DNA from: JAFAVZ01 sp036009105
GTDB lineage: Bacteria > Acidobacteriota > Thermoanaerobaculia > Gp7-AA8
Reading direction: 5' to 3'
DNA length: 7,769 nt
NCBI GenBank assembly: GCA_036009105.1
Contig: DASYMJ010000121.1
Coordinates: 1-7,769, forward strand
Below, one piece after another: positions 1 to 7,769 of this stretch (its first letter is position 1; each line of letters begins with the position of its first letter). A model generated the notes under the pieces. That model did no database searches. It worked only from the letters and a program-made list of their open reading frames with translations, and was not told the origin of the DNA. The position numbers and the translations under genes were made by a program.

Positions 1-1228
1 TGAGCTCGGACAGGAAGGGGACGTCGCTCGAGTACACGAGGTAGCGGTCCATGGCGTGGAAGAACCACAGCGTGGCGTCGGCCGTGTGATACAGCCCCTC
101 GTGCGCTCCCTCGGGGAACAGGTTGGGGATCAGGCCGTCGCGGATGTGGTGGGCGAAGGTCTGCAGGATCGCGCGCGCCTCGTTGTGGCGTCCGGTGGTC
201 AGGGTCAGCCCCTCGAGGCTGATCATGGTGTCGCGCCCCCAGTCGGTGAACCAGTGATAGCCGGCGATGACCGTGCGCGGCGAGTCGCCGGCCGCCGCCA
301 TGCGCGCCTCGTCCGCGGCGCGCGTGCGCGGCGCGATGAGGAACTGGTCGGCGGCGAGCACGAGCTGCGCGGCGATATCGTCCCCGGCGGCGTTGCCGGC
401 CATGGACAGCAGGCGGTTGCGCCGAGCGCCGTCCGTCGCGAGCACGTCCGCGAGAGTCATCGCCTGCACGACCGCCCACGGTTCCACCGACGCCACGAGC
501 GCCGCATCGGCGTCGCGCTCGAGGGCGAGGTGAATCACGCCCGGGCTCCACAGCGGCCCTTCGTGCTCGTACCCGCGGCTCTTCTCCAGGCGATAGATCA
601 CCTGCTCGACGTCCTGCGGCTCGACGTCCAGTCCCGCGCTGCGCCCGACGATGGCGAGGCGCAGCGGCGGATGCGACGCGCTCTCCGCGATCTCGATGTT
701 CGCCCCGTCCGTACGCACCGTCCACCCCTTCGCCGGCTCGCCCAAAAGGCCCTCGTGCGCGCGGAAGTTGAGCGATGGGCGCAGGCGCAAGGCCAGCCCC
801 TGCGGGCCCTCCAGCAGGCGGTAGATGATCCAGGTCGTGTTCTGCGCGTTCGGCATGACCACGCGCTTCTCCAGGCGGATACCGCCGCCTGAGAAGCGCC
901 ACACCGGCACACCGCATTCGAGGACGAACTCCTCCAGGAACTCCGGATTGGGGTAGGTGACCGCGCGGCCGCTCTCGTCACCGCTGAGGAGCCACGTCGT
1001 GCCGTCCGGCGCGACGAGATGCTCTTCGAGGTGATTGAGCATCATGGTGCGGCCCAGCGGCGCGGGCAGCGCGGCGATCAGCTTGCCGTGAAAGCGGCGC
1101 GTGCAGACGCCGCCGATAGTGCCCGCGGCGTAGCCGCCGAGGCCGTTGGTGACGAGCCACTCGCGCTCGACGAGCTCTGCCAGCGGCTCGCCGCGGCGCC
1201 AACCGACCTGCACCGGACCGGCGTTCAC
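1..1228 (-). CDS. Glycogen debranching enzyme, amylo-alpha-1,6-glucosidase type (GH133), C-terminus outside window
   Basis: Reading leftward from a GTG at 1228, the frame stays open to the window edge and gives 409 residues. It starts around GWRRGEPLAELVEREWLVTN, followed by GLGGY (residues 29-33), the typical opening of the GDE_N domain, which extends to roughly residue 240. The catalytic (alpha/alpha)6-barrel GDE_C domain begins near residue 285, with AGYHWFTDWGRD at 322-333, then IPNLFPEG and TADATLWF. The WGRD aspartate (D333) lies in the conserved catalytic region of the family. The enzyme cleaves alpha-1,6 branch glucose from glycogen limit dextrins in the cytoplasm. Family members are usually about 650-720 residues, so about 40% lies off the left edge. 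The start is uncertain: GTG 1228 has no clear Shine-Dalgarno, the next in-frame GTG is at 1213, and the frame is also open upstream. It diverges from the treZ-like gene, which supports a shared role in glycogen-to-trehalose flux. Family assignment is firm; exact linkage specificity is inferred. Confidence 0.9.
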   Translation of the reverse strand, partial: MNAGPVQVGWRRGEPLAELVEREWLVTNGLGGYAAGTIGGVCTRRFHGKLIAALPAPLGRTMMLNHLEEHLVAPDGTTWLLSGDESGRAVTYPNPEFLEEFVLECGVPVWRFSGGGIRLEKRVVMPNAQNTTWIIYRLLEGPQGLALRLRPSLNFRAHEGLLGEPAKGWTVRTDGANIEIAESASHPPLRLAIVGRSAGLDVEPQDVEQVIYRLEKSRGYEHEGPLWSPGVIHLALERDADAALVASVEPWAVVQAMTLADVLATDGARRNRLLSMAGNAAGDDIAAQLVLAADQFLIAPRTRAADEARMAAAGDSPRTVIAGYHWFTDWGRDTMISLEGLTLTTGRHNEARAILQTFAHHIRDGLIPNLFPEGAHEGLYHTADATLWFFHAMDRYLVYSSDVPFLSEL

Positions 1229-1288
1229 GGCGGCACGAGGGTGCGGAACGCATGCCCGCGCGCATTTTGCAAAGCACGCAGGACGAAG
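1229..1288. promoter_or_regulatory. Short divergent intergenic region with an AT-rich palindrome
   Basis: About 60 bases separate the two divergent start codons and must hold the 5' signals of both genes, unless promoters lie inside coding sequence. The centre has a perfect 8-base palindrome, TTTGCAAA at 1266-1273, flanked at symmetric distance by GCG (1260-1262) and CGC (1277-1279), giving an imperfect 20-base dyad in very GC-rich surroundings. AT-centred palindromes of this kind resemble sugar-responsive LacI-type operators, but no regulator is encoded here and no convincing -35/-10 pair was seen. The operator idea is inference from symmetry and position only. The boundary at 1229 depends on the uncertain GTG start of the leftward gene. 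Confidence 0.25.
1280..1283 (+). promoter_or_regulatory. Ribosome-binding site of the treZ-like gene
   Basis: AGGA lies 5 bases before ATG 1289. It decides the start: the frame is open far upstream (to at least 1019), but only this ATG has a good Shine-Dalgarno, and it places the N-terminus where TreZ proteins normally begin. Confidence 0.7.
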
Positions 1289-3196
1289 ATGGCGCAGGTC
1301 AGGCGACGATGGTCCGCGGGGGCGGAGATTCAGGACGGCGGGGTGCACTTTCGGGTCTGGGCTCCGCGGCGCGAGCGCGTGGCGGTCGTCCTCGAAAACC
1401 GGGAGGTGCCGCTGCAGCGCGAGAGCGACGGCTTCTTCGCCGGACTGGTGGACGACATCGGCGCCGGCGCCCTCTACCGCTTTCGTCTCGATGACGACGC
1501 CACGCTCTATCCCGATCCTGCCTCGCGCTTTCAGCCCGAGGGGCCGCATGGGCGGTCGCAGGTGGTCGATCCCGGCGCGTTTGCGTGGCACGACGAGCAG
1601 TGGCCGGGGGTGAGCGCGAAGGGGCAGGTGCTGTACGAGATGCACGTCGGCACGTTCACGCGGGAAGGGACGTGGGCGGCCGCCGCGCAAGAGCTGCAAC
1701 GCCTCCGCGACACCGGCATCACGCTGATCGAGATGATGCCGGTCAACGCCTTTGCGGGGAGGTTCGGCTGGGGCTACGACGGCGTCGATCTCTGGGCGCC
1801 GACGCAGCTCTACGGCTCGCCGGATGACCTGCGCGCCTTCATCGACACCGCGCACCGCACCGGCCTCGGCGTAATCCTCGACGTGGTCTACAACCACCTC
1901 GGGCCGGACGGCAACTTCCTCCCCCGGTTCTCGCCGCAATACTTCACCAAAAAGTACCCCAACGAGTGGGGAGAGAGCATCAACTTCGATGATGAAGGGA
2001 GCGCGGCGGTGCGCGAGTTTTTCGCGGACAACGCGGCGTACTGGATCGCCGAGTTTCATCTGGACGGCCTGCGCATCGACGCGACGCAGGCGATGCCGGA
2101 CCAATCCGGTGGGGACCCCTCACCCGGCCTTCGGCCACCCTCTCCCGGCAGCGCGGCGGGGAGAGGGATTCTTGCACCCGACCGTCTTCCCGGGGGCGAG
2201 CATGTGCTGGTGGAGATCGCCCGCCGGGCGCGCCAGGCGGCAGGCGCGCGCTCGATCTTCATCGCCGGCGAGAACGAGCCGCAGGACGTGCAGCTCTTCG
2301 AGCAAGGCATCGACGCGCTGTGGAACGACGACTTTCACCATTCGGCCGCCGTCGCCCTGACCGGGCGCACCGAGGCATACTTTTCCGACTATCGGGGCGC
2401 GCCGCAGGAGCTCTTCTCCGCGGTCAAACGAGGGTTCCTCTATCAGGGGCAGTGGTACGCCTGGCAGAAGAAGCGGCGCGGAACGCCGACGCGCGGAGTG
2501 GAGGCCCATCGCTTCATCTGTTTCCTGGAGAATCACGACCAGCTGGCCAATACCGGAACCGGCGCGCGGATCCGCACCCGCACCTCGCCCGGCCGCTATC
2601 GCGCGATGATGGCGCTGCTCCTGCTCGGCCCGTGGACGCCGATGCTCTTTCAGGGACAGGAGACCGGCTCGACGCGGCCCTTCACCTACTTTGCGGATCA
2701 CAACGCCGAGCTCGCGCCGCTGGTGGCGAAAGGGCGGCGGGAGTTCCTCCAGCAGTTCCCCTCGCTGGCGGCGCGGGAGATGCGGCAGTCCCTTCCCGAG
2801 CCGCACGACCGCGCCGCCTTCGAGGCGTGCAAGCTCGCCTCATCGGCAGACCCTCACCTGGAGCGCCTCGTTCGCGATCTCCTCGAGTTGCGCCGCGATC
2901 CGGCGTTTGCGCGGCAGCGGGCGGACCTGCTCGACGGCGCGGTGCTCTCCGGCGCGGCGTTCGTGCTTCGCTTCTTCCTGGAAGACGGCGCCGACCGGCT
3001 CCTCCTGCTCAACCTCGGATGCGATCATCGCCTCGCCGTCGCGCCCGAGCCGCTGCTGGCGTCACCGGCCGGCCGCGAGTGGAAGCTGCAGTGGTCGAGC
3101 GAGTCGCCCGAATACGGCGGCGAGGGGACGCCGCCGGTGGAAGAGGAAGGGCGCTGGTTCCTGCCCGGTGAGTGCGCGGTGGTCCTGCGCTCCTGA
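1289..3196 (+). CDS. treZ: Maltooligosyltrehalose trehalohydrolase (GH13)
   Basis: The 635-residue protein releases free trehalose from maltooligosyltrehalose made by TreY, in the cytoplasmic TreYZ pathway. An N-terminal beta-sandwich (about 10-95, with GVHFRVWAP) precedes the GH13 barrel. Catalytic regions are visible in order: DVVYNH (198-203); GLRIDATQ with nucleophile D264; AGENEP with acid/base E328; ENHDQLAN with transition-state D417. GWGYDGVDLWAP and LFQGQE are also typical. The C-terminal beta domain (about 530-635) matches the TreZ-type DUF3459 end. TreZ proteins are commonly about 560-600 residues; the excess here is a 30-residue insertion at about 274-303, between nucleophile and acid/base. 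That spacing is 64 residues here, against 31 in the Sulfolobus enzyme as I recall it. ATG 1289 is chosen for its AGGA. TreY is not in the window. Identity is confident; whether the insertion affects activity is unknown. Confidence 0.95.
   Translation: MAQVRRRWSAGAEIQDGGVHFRVWAPRRERVAVVLENREVPLQRESDGFFAGLVDDIGAGALYRFRLDDDATLYPDPASRFQPEGPHGRSQVVDPGAFAWHDEQWPGVSAKGQVLYEMHVGTFTREGTWAAAAQELQRLRDTGITLIEMMPVNAFAGRFGWGYDGVDLWAPTQLYGSPDDLRAFIDTAHRTGLGVILDVVYNHLGPDGNFLPRFSPQYFTKKYPNEWGESINFDDEGSAAVREFFADNAAYWIAEFHLDGLRIDATQAMPDQSGGDPSPGLRPPSPGSAAGRGILAPDRLPGGEHVLVEIARRARQAAGARSIFIAGENEPQDVQLFEQGIDALWNDDFHHSAAVALTGRTEAYFSDYRGAPQELFSAVKRGFLYQGQWYAWQKKRRGTPTRGVEAHRFICFLENHDQLANTGTGARIRTRTSPGRYRAMMALLLLGPWTPMLFQGQETGSTRPFTYFADHNAELAPLVAKGRREFLQQFPSLAAREMRQSLPEPHDRAAFEACKLASSADPHLERLVRDLLELRRDPAFARQRADLLDGAVLSGAAFVLRFFLEDGADRLLLLNLGCDHRLAVAPEPLLASPAGREWKLQWSSESPEYGGEGTPPVEEEGRWFLPGECAVVLRS
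2108..2197. repeat. REP-like palindromic sequence inserted in frame in treZ
   Basis: About 90 bases with no counterpart in usual TreZ proteins encode residues 274-303, a Pro/Gly/Arg/Ser-rich segment (DPSPGLRPPSPG, then AAGRG). The DNA holds two dyads: GGCC-TTC-GGCC (2126-2136) and CCCTCTCCC (2138-2146) pairing perfectly with GGGAGAGGG (2159-2167) around a 12-base loop. The pattern CCCTCACCC, short dyad, ACCCTCTCCC, spacer, GGGAGAGGG is the style of dispersed repeats found in intergenic regions of many GC-rich bacteria. Length is a multiple of three and no stop arises in the treZ frame. Exact ends are uncertain: TreZ-like sequence resumes at about EHVLVEIARRAR, and no clean target duplication is visible (CCGGTGGGG against CCCGGGGGC is only suggestive). 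Confidence 0.65.
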
Positions 3197-3320
3197 GCCA
3201 ACTGCACGTCCGCGAACCGTACGTGACCGGCGGGGCTGACGTAGACGTTCTTCACCTTGCCCGTGGGCCAAGCCGGTCTGCTTCATCCGCTGGACGGTGG
3301 TGCCGGGCGCAGCGGTCCGG

Positions 3321-3349
3321 TCCGTTTGTTACGGAGCCGTAGCTCCCGT
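3321..3349 (+). promoter_or_regulatory. Two mutually exclusive hairpins, possible treZ terminator or leader structure
   Basis: TCCGT (3321-3325) can pair with ACGGA (3331-3335) around TTGTT. The same ACGGA, as part of ACGGAGC (3331-3337), can instead pair with GCTCCCGT (3342-3349) with one bulged C and loop CGTA. The second hairpin is followed by only two further T residues (3350-3351). It could be a weak terminator for treZ or part of a structured leader for the gene starting at 3421. This is inferred from complementarity alone. Confidence 0.3.
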
Positions 3350-3360
3350 TTGGCCTGCCA

Positions 3361-3384
3361 CGTCAGGGGTTTCCCTGAGGGACG
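3361..3384 (+). promoter_or_regulatory. Hairpin in the leader of the receiver gene
   Basis: TCAGGG (3363-3368) pairs perfectly with CCCTGA (3373-3378) around a GTTT loop. Alternatively CGTC (3361-3364) pairs with GACG (3381-3384) over an AGGG/CCCT core. It ends 13 bases before the GGAGGA motif. No T-run follows, so it is not an obvious terminator. It matches no riboswitch class I recognise. Confidence 0.3.
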
Positions 3385-3397
3385 GAAATAACCAGAC

Positions 3398-3403
3398 GGA
3401 GGA
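3398..3403 (+). promoter_or_regulatory. Shine-Dalgarno-like GGAGGA, unusually far from the start
   Basis: GGAGGA ends 17 bases before ATG 3421, much farther than the usual 5-9. The only nearer in-frame candidates, ATT 3403 and CTG 3406, overlap or abut it and are poor starts. ATG 3421 is kept because the receiver fold begins only a few residues later (NDIVLIID). Confidence 0.4.
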
Positions 3404-3420
3404 TTCTGCACACGGTCCCA

Positions 3421-4077
3421 ATGCGAAAACCTGCTCCCCCGAACGACATCGTCCTGATCATCGACCCCGATGAATCGATCCGTAAAATGATGAGCGCGGT
3501 ACTGCGGCGGGCGGGGTTCGCCACCCGCTCGGTGGGCACTCTGAACGGCGCCGCCCTGCTGCTCAGCCGGACCAAGGTGGACGCCATCGTGCGCGACGTC
3601 AATCTTGCACCGGCGGTGCGGGCCGAGGCGATGCAGCAACTCGCCGCCACCGCCCGGGAGATCCTGTGGCGGACGGTCATCGCCACCACGTCAGGACCGG
3701 TCGACCTGACCGCCATCGAGTGCTTCGCCGTGATCCGCAAGCCGTTCGACATCGACCAGCTCGTCCGGGTGGTCCGCGCCTGCGTGGAGCGGAACCGCAC
3801 CGAGGAGCACGTCACCATGGACGTCCAGGCGCTGCAGCGTTTCGTCTCCAACGCGGCCGACCTGCGCCGCGTATTTGCCGCGCCCACTGCCTCGCCGCGC
3901 GAGCTGCTGCTGCGCAGCGAAATGAGGCGCACCATTTTGGAGCTCTCCGCGGCATTGTCTGAGGCGGCGCGAGCCGAGCCGAGCCGCACGCGAGCGGCGG
4001 CGTTTCAAACGGCTTCCGCCGTGGCGGCCGAGCTCGTGACGCGGCCGATGGACGCCGAGCGGCGGCACGGGCACTGA
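3421..4077 (+). CDS. Receiver-domain protein with unrecognised helical C-terminal half
   Basis: The 218-residue protein has a CheY-like receiver in its first ~124 residues: beta-1 VLIIDPDES with acidic D15, phosphoacceptor D59 in VRDVNL, T89/T90 in IATTS, and K107 in RKPFD. The phosphorylation residues are thus present, but the second position of the acidic pair is proline (P16), with D17 and E18 nearby. Residues 125-218 are rich in Ala, Arg and Glu, look helical, and show no helix-turn-helix, GGDEF, HD-GYP or other output domain I recognise. It could be a stand-alone receiver acting by protein contact, a phosphate sink, or an adaptor. It converges on the kinase/regulator operon with a 6-base gap, so a phosphorelay link with that kinase is plausible but inferred. 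The ribosome-binding site is distant and the leader contains hairpins. Receiver assignment is firm; function is unknown. Confidence 0.8.
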   Translation: MRKPAPPNDIVLIIDPDESIRKMMSAVLRRAGFATRSVGTLNGAALLLSRTKVDAIVRDVNLAPAVRAEAMQQLAATAREILWRTVIATTSGPVDLTAIECFAVIRKPFDIDQLVRVVRACVERNRTEEHVTMDVQALQRFVSNAADLRRVFAAPTASPRELLLRSEMRRTILELSAALSEAARAEPSRTRAAAFQTASAVAAELVTRPMDAERRHGH

Positions 4078-4083
4078 GAACGG

Positions 4084-4724
4084 CTACCGCTCCAGCCAGC
4101 CCTGGGCCAGGGCGAAGCGGACCAGGTCGGCGCGGTTGGTGATCTCCAGCTTCTGCATCGCGTTCGTCTTGTGCGTCTCCACCGTCTTCACGGTGATGCC
4201 GAGCAGCGCGGCGATCTCCTTGTTCGTGTGGCCGTAGGCGACCATGGTCAGCACCTCCCGCTCGCGGACGGTCAGCTCGTCCGAGCCGGCGCCGCGCATC
4301 GGGCGCGCGCCGGCCTCGACCACCTTGGCGGCCACGGCGGGATCGAGATACGTCCCGCCGCCGACCACCGTGCGGATGGCGGTGATCAGCACGTCGCCGG
4401 CGGTCTGCTTCAGCACGTAGGCATTGGCGCCGTTCTGGAGCATCTGCTGCACGTAAGCCTTCTCACCGTGGCGGGTGAGCGTGACGATCTTCGTCTCGGG
4501 AAGCTTGGCGTGGAGCTCCTGCGCGACCTGCGAGCCGGTCGCGTCCGGCATGGAGATGTCGAGCACCACCACGTCCGCCCCGCCGGCCGCGGCGATGGCG
4601 CGTGCCGCGCCGCGGCCGCGCTCGGTTTCGCCGACCACGCGCATGTCGCGCTGGGCGTCGACGAGGAGGCGCAGGCCCTGCCGCAGCACGCCGTGGTCGT
4701 CGATGAGGAACACGCGAATCTGGG

Positions 4725-4728
<4 letters not shown>
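4084..4728 (-). CDS. NarL/LuxR-family two-component response regulator
   Basis: The 214-residue DNA-binding regulator has the full two-domain NarL layout. The receiver (about 3-120) has acidic D10/D11 in LIDDH, phosphoacceptor D57 in VLDISMPD, T83/T85 in TLT, and K107 in VLKQT. A short linker with RPMRGAGSDE leads to a LuxR-type helix-turn-helix (about 150-212) with LTVREREVL, GHTNKEIAALLGIT and KTVETHK. Its ATG overlaps the stop of the upstream kinase gene as ATGA. The bases just before it (GGACGGACGG) are only a weak Shine-Dalgarno, so translation is probably coupled. The kinase has a HisKA_3 domain, the type that pairs with NarL-like regulators, so this is almost certainly its cognate partner. 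Target genes cannot be told from the window; the sugar genes nearby are not clearly linked. The gene ends at a TAG, 6 bases from the convergent receiver gene's stop. Confidence 0.95.

Positions 4729-7769
<3,041 letters not shown>

Larger units (their letters stand above)
3197..3420. other. Non-coding gap between treZ and the receiver gene
   Basis: This 224-base stretch has no gene I can support. It contains short inverted repeats (listed separately), three ACGGA copies (3331-3335, 3382-3386, 3396-3400) and a GGAGGA at 3398-3403. There is no strong intrinsic terminator with a long T-run after treZ, and no convincing sigma-70-type promoter. The 3' end of treZ's transcript and the promoter of the downstream gene should both lie here. 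Confidence 0.5.

Noticed and set aside
56..892. Long rightward open frame of 278 codons
   Set aside because: It is antisense to the GH133 coding sequence, has Arg/Ala/His-rich noise composition, and matches no family I recognise.
1019..1288. Extension of the trehalohydrolase frame upstream of ATG 1289
   Set aside because: The frame is open but lies antisense to well-conserved debranching-enzyme coding sequence, and only ATG 1289 has a ribosome-binding site and fits TreZ's N-terminus.
2120..2806. Leftward open frame of 228 codons inside treZ
   Set aside because: It is antisense to conserved GH13 motifs and has no recognisable domain, so it is a GC-driven shadow.
3194..3255. Leftward GTG-started peptide VKNVYVSPAGHVRFADVQL, possibly a gene remnant
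   Set aside because: It faintly resembles the opening of zinc-type alcohol dehydrogenases, but only about 20 residues look protein-like before the frame runs antisense into the end of treZ. That is too short to support a pseudogene.
3197..3420. Riboswitch in the gap before the receiver gene
   Set aside because: I compared it by eye with cyclic-di-GMP, fluoride and cobalamin class motifs; none of their conserved cores is present. Only simple hairpins remain.

Overview
This GC-rich window (CpG-rich, strong G/C bias at third codon positions) comes from a bacterial chromosome with dense gene packing and tight intergenic gaps. The gene families suggest a free-living, Gram-negative-type environmental bacterium. 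Nothing here fixes the phylum; proteobacterial, acidobacterial or similar GC-rich lineages are all possible. No tRNA, rRNA, CRISPR array, transposase or phage gene was seen.

Left part (about 1-3196): storage-sugar and trehalose metabolism. A glycogen debranching enzyme of the amylo-alpha-1,6-glucosidase (GH133) type runs leftward out of the window. It diverges, across roughly 60 bases, from a rightward maltooligosyltrehalose trehalohydrolase (TreZ). A debranching enzyme frees linear maltodextrins from glycogen. TreY (not in this window) converts their reducing ends to maltooligosyltrehalose, and TreZ releases trehalose, so the pair fits a glycogen-to-trehalose route. TreZ carries about 30 extra residues encoded by a palindromic, REP-like sequence inserted in frame between its nucleophile and acid/base regions.

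Middle (3197-3420): a 224-base non-coding gap with several small hairpins and three copies of ACGGA, the last inside the ribosome-binding site of the next gene.

Right part (3421-7769): signal transduction. A rightward receiver-domain protein with an unrecognised helical C-terminal half converges, with a 6-base gap, on a leftward two-gene operon. The operon's first gene is a very large hybrid: CheR methyltransferase, PAS, long coiled coil, PAS, PAS, HisKA_3 and HATPase, probably preceded by a CheB domain outside the window. The second is a NarL/LuxR-type response regulator overlapping it by ATGA. The kinase and regulator form a textbook NarL-type pair. The receiver protein may be a further phosphorylation partner, but that is inference from position only. 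The kinase contains a perfect hexanucleotide microsatellite that puts a (Gly-Asp)9 tract in the ATP lid.

The two most noteworthy items are these in-frame, repeat-driven insertions in catalytic domains. I see no clear evidence of an entirely new multi-gene system.
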